53,094 nucleotides of DNA, from assembly GCA_023248545.1 (NCBI GenBank), contig JAHFEF010000012.1, positions 1-53,094 on the forward strand. Direction: 5' to 3'. This stretch comes from Myxococcales bacterium (GTDB taxonomy: Bacteria; Myxococcota; UBA727; JABDBI01). Both the position numbers and the translations under genes were made by a program. The notes under the pieces were generated by a model. That model was not told the DNA's origin, searched no databases, and was given only the letters and a program-made list of their open reading frames with translations. This document shows, piece by piece, positions 7,239-16,261 of this stretch (position 1 is its first letter; every line of letters starts with the position of its first letter).

Positions 7239-8312
7239 TTACCCCGCTTCCTGCATCAAGTAGCTTTCAATAAACGGCTGGATTTCCCCGTCCAGCACAG
7301 CGTTGACATTGCCGATTTCAAAATTGGTTCGCAGATCCTTGGCCAGCTGATACGGCGCCAGCACATAGTTGCGAATCTGTGACCCAAATGACGCCTCCAT
7401 TTTGGCTGCCTCAGCCTTGTCTTTTTCGGCCAGGCGTTTTTTCATTTCGAGATCATACAGCTTCGAGCGTAAGAGCTTCATGGCGGTGGATTTGTTCTTG
7501 GTCTGACTGCGTTCAGCCTGACAAGCAACGACCGTGTTGGTTGGTAAGTGAGTCAAACGCACAGCGCTGTCCGTCTTGTTCACATGCTGGCCACCCGCAC
7601 CGCCCGCTCGGAAAGTATCGACGCGTAAATCTTCCGGTCTAATATCTACTTCGAAAGAATCATCGATTTCAGGCAACACCCACACAGATGAAAATGACGT
7701 ATGCCGACGGGCATTCGAGTCAAACGGCGATATTCTAACCAATCTGTGAACACCAATTTCGGCCTTTAAATAGCCATAGGCATATTCACCACTGACCAAA
7801 ATAGTCGCGCTTTTTATACCTGCTTCTTCAGCCGGCATAATGTCCATGAGTTCGACTTGATACCCTCGACGTTCTGCATAACGCGTGTACATACGCAGCA
7901 GCATCTCGGTGAAATCTTGTGAATCTACGCCGCCCTGACCGACATTGACCGTCAAAATTGCATTGCAGACATCACTGGGACCCGACAACATGCGCTCAAT
8001 TTCTAAGTCGTGAACTGTTTTTTCCAGTTTGGCATACTCAGGCTCAAGTTGTTTCAGCTCATCGTCATTACCCGATGCCAATTCAATAAATTCAGCCAAG
8101 TCTTGCACGCCTTGCTGGGTGGCCAAAAACCGTGCAACTTCACGTTCAAGCCCAGCTTTTTCTTTCTGAACAACAGCGGCGTTCTTTTGGTCAGCCCAAA
8201 ATTCGGGCGCCTCAATGAGTTTCTCGAGTTCAGCAATGCGCTTTTGTTTGGTTCCGATTTGAAACGCTTTTTCGAGCGCAATGATTTTTTGTTGCAGAGT
8301 CCCTATTTCCAT
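7239..8312 (-). CDS. prfB: Peptide chain release factor 2
   Basis: 357 residues. It releases finished peptides at UAA and UGA codons. Diagnostic features are the SPF codon-recognition tripeptide in RISPFDSNARRHTSFSSV and the peptidyl-transferase loop GGAGGQHVNKTDSAVR. The GGQ glutamine is a known site of methylation by PrmC. The N-terminus is a few residues shorter than in E. coli or B. subtilis RF2. The coding frame is continuous: no in-frame UGA and no CTTTGA frameshift site is seen, so the usual autoregulatory +1 frameshift is absent. The ATG lies inside the lnt 3' end (10-bp overlap), as the last gene of the operon. Confidence 0.95.
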   Translation of the reverse strand: MEIGTLQQKIIALEKAFQIGTKQKRIAELEKLIEAPEFWADQKNAAVVQKEKAGLEREVARFLATQQGVQDLAEFIELASGNDDELKQLEPEYAKLEKTVHDLEIERMLSGPSDVCNAILTVNVGQGGVDSQDFTEMLLRMYTRYAERRGYQVELMDIMPAEEAGIKSATILVSGEYAYGYLKAEIGVHRLVRISPFDSNARRHTSFSSVWVLPEIDDSFEVDIRPEDLRVDTFRAGGAGGQHVNKTDSAVRLTHLPTNTVVACQAERSQTKNKSTAMKLLRSKLYDLEMKKRLAEKDKAEAAKMEASFGSQIRNYVLAPYQLAKDLRTNFEIGNVNAVLDGEIQPFIESYLMQEAG

Positions 8313-9919
8313 ACACGAAGCCCTAAAAGAACGCCCAGAATCAGAAACAAACTGTCTTTCGTAGTTGCTGACTCTTGTAAATCCAGCTTGAGCGGCTCAA
8401 AATAGGCATGCGATGCCAAAATAATCGCCAGGCCCAGAAATGCCCACAGCCAGTCCGATTGGCTTCTGGGACGCCGAATTATGACCAATGCCAGCAATAA
8501 AATTGCCCCGCATATGAGCGGCACAAAATCACCGGCACGCACATAAAAAGTTGTCTCGGTGGCCAGGGGTATATCCGCCAAAACCATGGCTTCTTCATAC
8601 AGCCCCGTTTCCCCATGGGCATATCCAATCGGGTCGACCCAGGCTGAAACACCGGTGTTGGTGGCCCGAGCAAAGCTTCGACCCGTCTCGACCGAACGCA
8701 TTTTATACATGTTTAGGTGCTGATACGGCCCAGCAGAGACGCCATACCAAGCATCGTTGGTGACATTCAGCAATAATTGGGCACCTTGGGTGACAAAATC
8801 GCGGCTGATATTTGGAAACACGCCCTCGTAACAAACCGTAATCGCCAGTGGCACATGGTCCACCGTGATGGGCGTGAGCTGTCTGCCTCGAGCAAACTCG
8901 CCAATGTTGGGAACCAATTTTTTCGCGACCAGCCCAAATGGCCACGGAACATATTCGCCAAACGGCACCAAATGATTTTTATCAAAGCGTCCTAAGATTT
9001 TTTGCTGCGCATCTAAAATATACACCGCATTATAAAACTGGTCTTTCGAATCCTCGGCGATGGCAGGGATAATATTGATGGGCGCTGGGTTTCCAATCGA
9101 CACAAAATGCGGCTCCTCAGCGACGAGCCTGTACGGATAGGAAGACTCTGGCCAAAGCACTATCTGAGCGCCCTGTGAAACTGCCAGGTCTTGTAACCGG
9201 CGATACCGACGTAAAATCTCATCGCCATAAAGCGCAGCCTGATTTTTGATACCCTGTTCAATATTGCCCTGCAACAAAGCGACTTTCACTGTCTTGAGAG
9301 AGCTTGGGTCATAGGTTTGGATGCGATAGGCGCCATAGGCCATCAAGAGAATTGTTGCAAAAAACGCGGCCCAGACCTCGCCTCTCGCTCGCGAAACCAC
9401 CGCGCTGTTGACCAAACCGATATAAAATACCAACCCATACGCGCCAACAATCGATGCCCCTTGCATTAAAATGGGCACAGTGACCAGAGAATTCCCCGAC
9501 ATTCCCCAGGGGAAAGATCCGATAAAACCATAATCACGCAAATACTCTGCCAAACACAGCGCCATAGGAAGCAGCCAATAGTAAGGCCACCCCAGTTTTA
9601 GGCTGATATATCTCGCTAACGCCGCTGCGCCGCCCAAATAGCAGCCAATCAACATCGCAAGCAGCAACAAAGCGAGACCGCTGAGTAGCCAGTGCATGCG
9701 GCCAAACACGGTCATCGCGATGGTCAGCCAATACAACATCGCCATGTATTGCAGGGTTGTTGAAATAAAAAACAGCGTGAATGCCCGCTTGGGTGAGGCA
9801 TGACGCGTTGCGTAAATCAACGGTGCATACCCCACGAGTACCAACCAGCCCCAATGGGTGAGCTGACTGAGCGCCAACAAGGCCGCAGCGCCGACCGCTA
9901 ACAAGAGCTCTCTTCTCAT
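8303..9919 (-). CDS. lnt: Apolipoprotein N-acyltransferase
   Basis: 538 residues. It adds the third acyl chain to the N-terminal cysteine of lipoproteins in the inner membrane, the last step of lipoprotein maturation. Roughly six hydrophobic helices occupy residues 1-210 and another lies near the C-terminus, bracketing a nitrilase-like domain. The catalytic triad can be placed at E258 (LWPES), K314 (DKNHLVPFGEYVP) and C363 (ITVCYEGVF). It overlaps the kinase gene upstream by 4 nt and prfB downstream by 10 nt. Its presence fits the many lipoproteins encoded in this window. Confidence 0.95.
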   Translation of the reverse strand: MRRELLLAVGAAALLALSQLTHWGWLVLVGYAPLIYATRHASPKRAFTLFFISTTLQYMAMLYWLTIAMTVFGRMHWLLSGLALLLLAMLIGCYLGGAAALARYISLKLGWPYYWLLPMALCLAEYLRDYGFIGSFPWGMSGNSLVTVPILMQGASIVGAYGLVFYIGLVNSAVVSRARGEVWAAFFATILLMAYGAYRIQTYDPSSLKTVKVALLQGNIEQGIKNQAALYGDEILRRYRRLQDLAVSQGAQIVLWPESSYPYRLVAEEPHFVSIGNPAPINIIPAIAEDSKDQFYNAVYILDAQQKILGRFDKNHLVPFGEYVPWPFGLVAKKLVPNIGEFARGRQLTPITVDHVPLAITVCYEGVFPNISRDFVTQGAQLLLNVTNDAWYGVSAGPYQHLNMYKMRSVETGRSFARATNTGVSAWVDPIGYAHGETGLYEEAMVLADIPLATETTFYVRAGDFVPLICGAILLLALVIIRRPRSQSDWLWAFLGLAIILASHAYFEPLKLDLQESATTKDSLFLILGVLLGLRVWK

Positions 9920-11730
9920 CGCACCGGCTCAAAAAAGCAATTCATGTTTCGACAAGCCAGGGCCCGCTGCCATTTTTCAGAAGCAACATTTTTGACCGTC
10001 AACGAAGCCAATGGCCTGCCCTCCACCAGGGCATCGAGCTTGCCCATGTGCAAATCCAATCTGGCTGTTAACAATGGATTCTTGCTCTTACACAACGCCT
10101 GAACCTGTTGGACCAATTTTAAAACACCATCCTGTTTTTTAAACTCAGCAACAGCACAGGTTCCATCTGGGTAAAGAACTACACCAAGTGCTCGATGACC
10201 CTGCGCTGAAACATAAAACACACCCCCCGCTGCGGGCTCCGGGTTTGCTCCCAAACGCTCGCGTGCCAAATGCTGAGCCTTAGCGGCACTCATGGGCAAT
10301 TTAAGCTTTTCAAATCCTATTTTCGAAGTCCACTCGGAGCCAACCAACTTATCTTGTTCAATCAACAGCGACAAATCGCGCCGAAAATGCCCCGAGTTTC
10401 CCTGCTTCGCCAAATATTTGATGTCTTTTGAATCAGATTCCCAGACAGGTGACTCGCTCTTCCAACTCTTGGAAAACGCCTGCAGTTCCACCCCCGTCCC
10501 AATCGCGTCAGCTCCCTTCGAAGAAACAACGACCTCATGCGGGTGTGTCCGAGAAACAATGATGCCTAAAATCAACCCAGCCACCAAGGCCAGTGCCCCC
10601 CAAGAAAATCCGGGTTTTTTCACCCAGGGTGGCACCGTCGCCCACAACGTCGGGTTGTCAGACAAAACACCCGCCGGAACCTGATAAATCGGCGCTCTCT
10701 CTGACGGGACGGGTGCTTCGTAATGCTCCAGATCTTGCTCAATCTGAGCCAGCGCCAAGTCAAATTCAGTGGCATTTTGATAACGCTTTTCAGGTTCTCT
10801 CGAAAGTGCTTTGGACAAAACACGATCCAATGACAAGGGCGCAGGATAATTTCGCTCAGAGGGCAATGCAAAACGACCCAGAGGCAAATCGCCTAAAATA
10901 CACTCATACAAGAGCACACCGACAGAATATAAATCCGATCGACCATCTACGCGCTTGGCATCAATATGTTGTTCGGGTGCCATATAGTTGACGGTGCCCA
11001 TGGTCACTTTGCTGCGCGTCAAATTAGGATGCGGGTTCGTGGCCTCGTTTAAAAGCCCAGCCAACCCAAAATCAACCAGAACCAAACGCTCTAAATTGTT
11101 CTCCACCAAAACATTTTCAGGTTTTAAATCTCGGTGAATGATCCCGCGATCGTGAGCAGCTTTGAGGCCCAACAAAATCTGGCGCACAAACGCGATGGCT
11201 TGTTTCAGCGGCAACGGCCCATTTTTCAAAAACCGCCTCAGCGTCGTCCCTTCCACATATTCCATGCAAAAATAATGAATATTAGACACGCTGCCGCTGT
11301 CAAAAATCGCGACCACATTCGGGTGCCTAAATGAGCTCAAAGCGACTGATTCACGCTCGAAACGAGCCACCAAATCAGATCTCGACGACATTTCAGCCGA
11401 TAAGATCTTCACCGCTGCGGGCCGGCCCGAAGCGATGTGCTTAGCCTTATAGACAGACCCCATGGCACCCTTGCCAATGGGTTCCAGCAGCTCATAGCCT
11501 GGAATGGCGGGCGGGTTGGTTTCAGACAGAATCACGCGCGTGGGTGCAGTCGTTTGTTCTTGCGTAGGTTCTTTCGAAACCGCATAACGTTTGGCGAGCG
11601 CGGGGTGAATACCGACGCTTTTTTTGGCCTTTCCGAGAAAATTAGTATCGACCCAGGTGCCGCAATACTCGCAGCGCCCGGACGTCAACTCGGAATTACA
11701 GTGGCTACACTTTTGACTAACGCCTGACAT
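9916..11730 (-). CDS. Membrane-anchored eukaryote-like Ser/Thr protein kinase with zinc ribbon
   Basis: 604 residues. An N-terminal zinc ribbon (CSHC...CEYC, about residues 8-22) is followed by a proline-rich linker and a complete protein kinase domain (about 75-330): GKGAMGSVYKA P-loop, AAVKIL lysine, HRDLKPENV with D201, DFGLAGL and MAPEQH. A single transmembrane helix (about 371-390, WGALALVAGLILGIIVS) separates it from an extracytoplasmic domain of about 200 residues with no family I recognise. Such PknB-like sensors usually link an external signal to cytoplasmic phosphorylation. It overlaps the TPR gene by 14 nt and lnt by 4 nt. Confidence 0.9.
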   Translation of the reverse strand: MSGVSQKCSHCNSELTSGRCEYCGTWVDTNFLGKAKKSVGIHPALAKRYAVSKEPTQEQTTAPTRVILSETNPPAIPGYELLEPIGKGAMGSVYKAKHIASGRPAAVKILSAEMSSRSDLVARFERESVALSSFRHPNVVAIFDSGSVSNIHYFCMEYVEGTTLRRFLKNGPLPLKQAIAFVRQILLGLKAAHDRGIIHRDLKPENVLVENNLERLVLVDFGLAGLLNEATNPHPNLTRSKVTMGTVNYMAPEQHIDAKRVDGRSDLYSVGVLLYECILGDLPLGRFALPSERNYPAPLSLDRVLSKALSREPEKRYQNATEFDLALAQIEQDLEHYEAPVPSERAPIYQVPAGVLSDNPTLWATVPPWVKKPGFSWGALALVAGLILGIIVSRTHPHEVVVSSKGADAIGTGVELQAFSKSWKSESPVWESDSKDIKYLAKQGNSGHFRRDLSLLIEQDKLVGSEWTSKIGFEKLKLPMSAAKAQHLARERLGANPEPAAGGVFYVSAQGHRALGVVLYPDGTCAVAEFKKQDGVLKLVQQVQALCKSKNPLLTARLDLHMGKLDALVEGRPLASLTVKNVASEKWQRALACRNMNCFFEPVR

Positions 11731-12418
11731 ATCTCACTTGCTGTTGCTGCTGAGGCAACGGCTCCAAATGAAACTGATACCACTCTTGCCCATAACCATT
11801 CATCTTCATTTTTTTATTATTTTGTAAGTTATTCAAATTAGCAATCAAATGGCTGTCGGAATTTCCCAATTTTTTCTGGCCGTTCACGAGAATGTCTATC
11901 GCCTTGTTGTTGTTCCCGGCTTTCCAGTGGCAATAGGCCCACACGCTCCAGAGCAAACCCTGCTTGGACGAGTAGCGAGCGGCGGTCTCGAATATTTGAT
12001 CCATTTTGGCGAAATCTTTTTTCTTAAACGCCAAAATGGCCAACATGGCTCGAGCGTTCCAGTGTTTGCCAAAAGATTTTTCTAGATACGGCCTGGCTTT
12101 AGAAAATTCTTGCCGCATGTAGTAGAGGCTGCCAATTTGACCATCGACAGCGCTGGCGGTAAAAAATTGCCAGTGGGCATATTGCTTTTTGACGTCTTCT
12201 AAAAGCGCAATCCCTCGGTCGATACGGCCTTTTTGGATTTCAGCGATGGCCTGCATCATCGCGCCTTGTGCTTTCACCGCGACTCGACGGGCCATGACAA
12301 AATAAACGATCACCGCGACCACCAAAGCCGGGATAATCGCAGCCACTAGGCTGAACGTCGCCCAAACCAAACCGAGTACAGCACATCCTGCGAGAAGAGC
12401 TAAGCCTAAAAGAATCAT
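11717..12418 (-). CDS. Membrane protein with two N-terminal helices and TPR-like repeats
   Basis: 233 residues from ATG 12418. Two hydrophobic helices (about residues 2-40) are followed by helical pairs of TPR/Sel1-like spacing (AIAEIQKGRIDRGIALLEDV, then EFSKARPYLEKSFGKH, then KKDFAKMDQIFETAARY). It ends in a polar, Gln-rich tail. No enzymatic motif is seen; it is probably a scaffold. The start at 12418 is preferred over 12433 because the old recO stop (12420-12422) lies just before it in TGACATG, giving typical operon spacing. Confidence 0.75.
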   Translation of the reverse strand: MILLGLALLAGCAVLGLVWATFSLVAAIIPALVVAVIVYFVMARRVAVKAQGAMMQAIAEIQKGRIDRGIALLEDVKKQYAHWQFFTASAVDGQIGSLYYMRQEFSKARPYLEKSFGKHWNARAMLAILAFKKKDFAKMDQIFETAARYSSKQGLLWSVWAYCHWKAGNNNKAIDILVNGQKKLGNSDSHLIANLNNLQNNKKMKMNGYGQEWYQFHLEPLPQQQQQVRYVRR

Positions 12419-12419
12419 G

Positions 12420-12459
12420 TCACTTTGTACCAATCTGTTTGAAAAACGCCAGCCTTTTA
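12420..12459 (-). repeat. Relict recO 3' end, outer copy flanking the toxin-antitoxin cassette
   Basis: Read on the minus strand just after the toxin stop, the sequence spells KRLAFFKQIGTK and then TGA, which is followed after one base by the ATG of the next gene. The present recO reads KSLAFFKQTLTK in the same place and then runs on for eight codons. The DNA copies, about 12423-12459 and 13023-13060, share the exact block GAAAAACGCCAG and CTTTGT but are otherwise diverged. It is read as the original recO terminus left behind when the cassette entered. Confidence 0.7.
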
Positions 12460-12723
12460 GAACAAGTCTGCGTGCGTTCCTGTTGCTTCAAACACAACAT
12501 AGCCATCCATCTTCCGATAAATCAAAAGCCAATCCGGCTCAACGTGACATTCTCTGCAATCAGCGTAATTGCCAACCAATTTATGGTCTCTTTGGCTCAG
12601 CGATAAAGGTTTTTCTTGAATCAGCAGGCTCATAACAGCTTTAAGTTTTTCGGTGTCCTTTAAACGTTTCTGACATCGTTTAAGATCTTTCTCAAACTTC
12701 TTCGTGCGCTTTGGGATCAGCAT
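12457..12723 (-). CDS. yafQ: YafQ-type ribonuclease toxin of the RelE superfamily
   Basis: 88 residues with the YafQ pattern: basic N-terminus TKKFEKDLKRCQKR, then RDHKLVGNYADCRECHVEPDWLLIYR and the terminal ATGTHADLF. The histidine of that last motif (H84) corresponds to the catalytic H87 of E. coli YafQ. Such toxins cut mRNA in the ribosomal A site. The start follows the antitoxin stop without a gap. The stop merges directly into the relict recO tail. It is called yafQ by motif and by pairing with a DinJ-like antitoxin. Confidence 0.88.
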   Translation of the reverse strand: MLIPKRTKKFEKDLKRCQKRLKDTEKLKAVMSLLIQEKPLSLSQRDHKLVGNYADCRECHVEPDWLLIYRKMDGYVVFEATGTHADLF

Positions 12724-12996
12724 CTAGATTCCGAGCTCTTTGAATAGGCTCTCTGCATCCTTGCTCTCGATGACATCGATTCCCATGCGACTTTTTTCAA
12801 TGGATTCGCGCAACTCTTTATTCGGGATTTTAATCTCAAATGGAATCCCCCTTAGAAGATAAACCTGACGAAAAAACAAACTAATTGCTTCACTTGTTGA
12901 AAGGCCGAGGGTTTCAAAGATATCCTCCACCTTGGATTTAATACTTGGCTCAATCCTGGCCCTAACGATGGCTGATTTGATTGTTGTCGCTGTCAT
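12724..12996 (-). CDS. dinJ: DinJ/RelB-type antitoxin
   Basis: 90 residues from ATG 12996. TIKSAIVRARIEPSIKSKVE is the ribbon-helix-helix N-terminus of RelB/DinJ, followed by the typical LGLSTSEAISLFFRQVYLLRGIPF helices. The C-terminal tail would bind YafQ. A longer in-frame form to 13158 exists but would lie within recO. The ATG overlaps the recO stop (ATGA, 12993-12996). No Shine-Dalgarno sequence is present, and the -10 box ends 6 nt before the ATG, so the message is predicted to be leaderless. Confidence 0.88.
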   Translation of the reverse strand: MTATTIKSAIVRARIEPSIKSKVEDIFETLGLSTSEAISLFFRQVYLLRGIPFEIKIPNKELRESIEKSRMGIDVIESKDAESLFKELGI

Positions 12997-13595
12997 GGCT
13001 CTATTGTAGCTACAACGGGATTCTTTGTCAAGGTTTGCTTGAAAAACGCCAGGCTCTTTAACGGTGTTTGTTTGAGTTGCTTCAGATGCCTCACAAACAC
13101 AGCGGCCATTTGTTTCAAATCGGTTGTACTTGCCTCGTCTTCGCCTAAAAGACCGCAAAGCCCCAACAGCTGAAACTCAAACGCTCGAATATCAGCCGTT
13201 GCAACTTCGCTTTCTGCGGCCTGCTTCAAAAAAATATCCAACAAATCAAATACTTGGGGAGCTGGGTCGTGTTCTGCAATAAATATTTCAGCCAGCTCAG
13301 TTGCATAAGCCGCGAGCGCAAAGCCTCTCAAATTACTGGCAAGCGCGTGCGTGTATGCCCCGAGATCAAGCTCCGACAAAGCGGCCATTCCAGTGGCTCT
13401 GGATTTGAAAGCTATGCGCCCTCGGGCGGGCGCCTGTACAACACTGCCGCGTTTTTGAGAGGGTCTAAAAGCATTTCGACAAAACACGCTGATGCGCCCG
13501 TGCTCCCGTGTGAATGCACGGACGATAGCGTCACCTTCCCCGTAGCGGACGAGGGAAGTGAGAATGGTTTCGTCAAAATTAGTCATGACATGCAT
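12993..13595 (-). CDS. recO: DNA repair protein RecO with altered C-terminus
   Basis: 200 residues. RecO loads RecA with RecF and RecR at gaps. The N-terminal OB-fold part (TILTSLVRYGEGDAIVRAFT, then GRISVFCRNAFR) and the helical part (FEFQLLGLCGLLG) fit the family, though it is shorter than E. coli RecO (242 aa) and shows no zinc-binding cysteine cluster. The last residues NPVVATIEP come from the inserted toxin-antitoxin cassette; the older end IGTK-stop is preserved downstream at 12420-12459. The start may be 13595 or ATG 13586. It is the first gene of the minus-strand operon ending in prfB, and recF lies 4 kb away. Confidence 0.85.
   Translation of the reverse strand: MHVMTNFDETILTSLVRYGEGDAIVRAFTREHGRISVFCRNAFRPSQKRGSVVQAPARGRIAFKSRATGMAALSELDLGAYTHALASNLRGFALAAYATELAEIFIAEHDPAPQVFDLLDIFLKQAAESEVATADIRAFEFQLLGLCGLLGEDEASTTDLKQMAAVFVRHLKQLKQTPLKSLAFFKQTLTKNPVVATIEP
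13003..13031 (-). promoter_or_regulatory. Promoter and operator of dinJ-yafQ inside the recO 3' end
   Basis: On the minus strand, TTGACA (13031-13026), a 17-bp spacer and TACAAT (13008-13003) form an almost perfect housekeeping promoter. The 12-bp perfect palindrome TTGTAGCTACAA (13004-13015) overlaps the -10 box and is a good operator candidate for the ribbon-helix-helix antitoxin. The -35 hexamer falls within the last recO codons. The outer recO relict has a different sequence there (GGTACA), so the promoter came with, or evolved after, the insertion. Confidence 0.75.
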
Positions 13596-13641
13596 CTAAC
13601 TACCATGTTATTATATTTTTAGTAAATAATATGGGGGAATT

Positions 13642-15132
13642 ATGGGCAACTTCGAAATACGCACCAGCGTACCAAATCTGGACAATATCTCGTCACCGCC
13701 CCCCATCACGAACCGGCCCCATGAATTCAAAGACAAATTGCTGCCACACATAGAAACACCGCCAACAGCCAATAAAACCAAAAATCCTCTGTGGTCTAGG
13801 ATTTTGGATTTGTGGTCTTGGATTCAAAACCGTCTAGGAAAAAAGAAAGAGTCTTCGAGAAAAATCCAACCCATGTCTGGCGATGCCAAGGCGGAACTTC
13901 AGAATCTAAAAGAACGCCGAGCTGCTTTTTTGAAACCAGGGACATCTGAAGCGCCCACGATTCAATCGCTCAGAAACAAGCTCCGTATCCGCGATGGAAT
14001 CGATGCATCTCAGAAAGCAGTTCAAGAAGCCGAAGAAAAACTTGGTGAAGCCATCGTGGGCAGCGACCCAAATATAGAACAATTTCGGGCTGACTGGCAC
14101 CAACTTCTTGGGGTACAGGGCGCACTTGGCATCAGACCTGATGACACAACAGAAAACGTCAAGTCACAACTCGAAATTCTTGAAAAACAAGTCGCTGAAC
14201 AAGGTAATCTCAAAAACGCAGAATCTCAAGCTCGAAGCGCGATACTAGGCAGCGAAGACTTGGAATTCCGTCAGCAAATCGCTGCCATGGAAAAAGAGCG
14301 TAATGCCATCCAAGCCAAAGACAAAGTTCTGAACGAATTGCGCGCAAAGAAGTTTGGTCTGACGGAGACTTTATCAACACAAATAGACAATCTTGGTTCA
14401 CTGACGGAAAGATTCCGTGCTTCCAAAAAAGAGATTACCCGTCGATTCAAAGACTCTAAACAAGCCAAAACAGCTCTCGATGAAGCAACCAAGCTATTCA
14501 ATCAGCTCAAATGGGAGATTGAGATCAGAGATATTAATTTCAGCATTGCAGATATTCGCTCAGCAATAAACTTAAACGCTTTAGATGCAGCACTCCATAA
14601 TACGATTTCTAAAATCGATGCCATGCTCGCGGGCAATGAGGTTAAGAAAGAACGCAGAAGATCGGCTTACGAAGCTTATATCCAGGGTCTTAAACGCATT
14701 AATTTCGGCTTTGGTGGCAATATACCCCGCGACCCGGAAATTATTTTAGCCGAGAATAAAAAACGGCTCGAGGTTGCATTCCCGGGCACAGAAGAAGCGG
14801 CCTTCAAACAAGAAGCCCTCAAAGCGGTAGAACAGAACTACCCAAAGGCTAGTGCTGAATACAAAGCCTGGAAGGCCGCCCCAACAACCATTCCCAAAGC
14901 GATTGAGGCTTTAAACTTCTTAAATACCTCACAAGACATCGAAAAACAGGCAGAAAACATCCAAAACGAATTAGAAAAACTACCTCAAGGATTTCTCAGA
15001 ACGAACTTAACAAAACAGTTTGAAGACACCGTCAAGCTGGCTCGAACACGCATGAGCCTTATCAAGTCTCGCGGTAATCCAAATCCCTCCCAAACGTCTC
15101 CGTCAAATAAATCAGGGACACGCAAGCCATAG
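13642..15132 (+). CDS. Coiled-coil protein, function unknown
   Basis: 496 residues. A Pro-rich N-terminus (to about 45) precedes a short aromatic stretch (LWSRILDLWSWIQNRLG) and then long charged helices from about 75 to 480 with heptad-like Ala/Leu spacing and many Glu/Lys/Gln, indicating extended coiled coils. No signal peptide or enzymatic motif is visible. GGGGG sits 4-5 nt before the ATG. Its last 71 bp overlap the convergent MFS gene. I do not recognise a family; a structural or cytoskeletal role is only a guess from the coiled coil. Confidence 0.7.
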   Translation: MGNFEIRTSVPNLDNISSPPPITNRPHEFKDKLLPHIETPPTANKTKNPLWSRILDLWSWIQNRLGKKKESSRKIQPMSGDAKAELQNLKERRAAFLKPGTSEAPTIQSLRNKLRIRDGIDASQKAVQEAEEKLGEAIVGSDPNIEQFRADWHQLLGVQGALGIRPDDTTENVKSQLEILEKQVAEQGNLKNAESQARSAILGSEDLEFRQQIAAMEKERNAIQAKDKVLNELRAKKFGLTETLSTQIDNLGSLTERFRASKKEITRRFKDSKQAKTALDEATKLFNQLKWEIEIRDINFSIADIRSAINLNALDAALHNTISKIDAMLAGNEVKKERRRSAYEAYIQGLKRINFGFGGNIPRDPEIILAENKKRLEVAFPGTEEAAFKQEALKAVEQNYPKASAEYKAWKAAPTTIPKAIEALNFLNTSQDIEKQAENIQNELEKLPQGFLRTNLTKQFEDTVKLARTRMSLIKSRGNPNPSQTSPSNKSGTRKP

Positions 15133-16261
15133 CCAACACAATCACCGCCATAACCAATGCACTCTGCGCCAACGAAAAATAATTTTGCAAAAGCTGTACG
15201 CCTGACGTCATCAAAACCACTGAGCCGCGCATCCAATTGGTCACCATGATGACAGCGGTTCCTCGAATATTGGTCCCAAAACTCTCAGCAACCATCGTGA
15301 CATATACTGCCCAATAGCCCCCTGAAAAACCAAGCAAAACACACAAAGCATAAAAGCCCGTCATCCCCAACCCGATGGAGTTCAGATAGATGGCAATCAT
15401 GCCCGCGCTCAACAGCAAAAAGAATCCGACGACCCCACGTCTGGATTGAAACCAATGACTCATCACCCCGCTGGTCAAATCACCGATGGATAGGCCCACA
15501 TAGCAAAATAAAATCGCTCGCCCTGCCGAAACCACTTCGTGCATCCCCTCGGCTTTCATAAGCTCTGGGGCAAATGTCATCAATATACCTACAATAAACC
15601 AAATCGGCACGCCGACTAGAACACAGGCCAAATAACGCAACAACCGAGCCTTCGAACGCACAAATAAATCGATTCTGCCCCGATGCTTTTGTGGGGACTC
15701 TGTAAAAATCAACGACTCAGCCACACGCAACCGTAAAAACAGCAATAATAAACCCATCACCCCACCAACGATATAAGCCACTTTCCAATGCAGACCGTCC
15801 CCGACCAATCCCGCCGCCACAGCACCCAAAAGACCGAAAAATGTAAGCCCTGTTGTCCATAGCGTTCGTCGATGTTTGAGTGCGCTTTCGCTAATCAAAG
15901 TCACCGCAGCGCCGACCTCACCCGACAACCCAAACCCGGCAATAAATCTCAAAATCGCATAACTATTTAACGAGAAAACAAAAGCATTCGCCAAATTAGC
16001 CAACGAGTACAACAAGATCGACGCCATCATGACAGTGGTTCGGCCTTTTTTATCCGCCAAGACGCCCCAGAAAAATCCACCGATGAGCATGCCGGCCATT
16101 TGGCAATTGATGAGTAGCATGCCGGAATCCAATAGTTGGTCCGCCGGAATTCCAATGGCCTTGAGGCTCTCTATTCGGACGACGCCGAATAAAACCAAAT
16201 CGTAAATATCAACAAAATAGCCTAGAGCAGCAACCACAAAAGTAGCGGCAAATGATTTCAT
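15062..16261 (-). CDS. MFS transporter, metabolite:H+ symporter type
   Basis: 399 residues with about twelve hydrophobic helices. The loop 2-3 motif GVLADKKGRTTVM is the MFS signature. LRFIAGFGLSGEVGAAVTLISE in helix 4 resembles the sugar/dicarboxylate symporter families. It sits in the inner membrane. The substrate cannot be read from the sequence. Its 3' end overlaps the coiled-coil gene by 71 bp on the opposite strand. Confidence 0.85.
   Translation of the reverse strand: MKSFAATFVVAALGYFVDIYDLVLFGVVRIESLKAIGIPADQLLDSGMLLINCQMAGMLIGGFFWGVLADKKGRTTVMMASILLYSLANLANAFVFSLNSYAILRFIAGFGLSGEVGAAVTLISESALKHRRTLWTTGLTFFGLLGAVAAGLVGDGLHWKVAYIVGGVMGLLLLFLRLRVAESLIFTESPQKHRGRIDLFVRSKARLLRYLACVLVGVPIWFIVGILMTFAPELMKAEGMHEVVSAGRAILFCYVGLSIGDLTSGVMSHWFQSRRGVVGFFLLLSAGMIAIYLNSIGLGMTGFYALCVLLGFSGGYWAVYVTMVAESFGTNIRGTAVIMVTNWMRGSVVLMTSGVQLLQNYFSLAQSALVMAVIVLAMACVSLIYLTETFGRDLDYRET

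Noticed and set aside
7239..8312. Programmed +1 frameshift in prfB
   Set aside because: The coding frame is continuous from the ATG and no CTTTGA site exists at the expected position.
9534..9932. Out-of-frame ORF inside lnt
   Set aside because: Shadow of a highly conserved gene, with no independent support.
12997..13158. Extended dinJ reaching 13158
   Set aside because: The extra 54 residues are antitoxin-unlike and lie inside recO in another frame.
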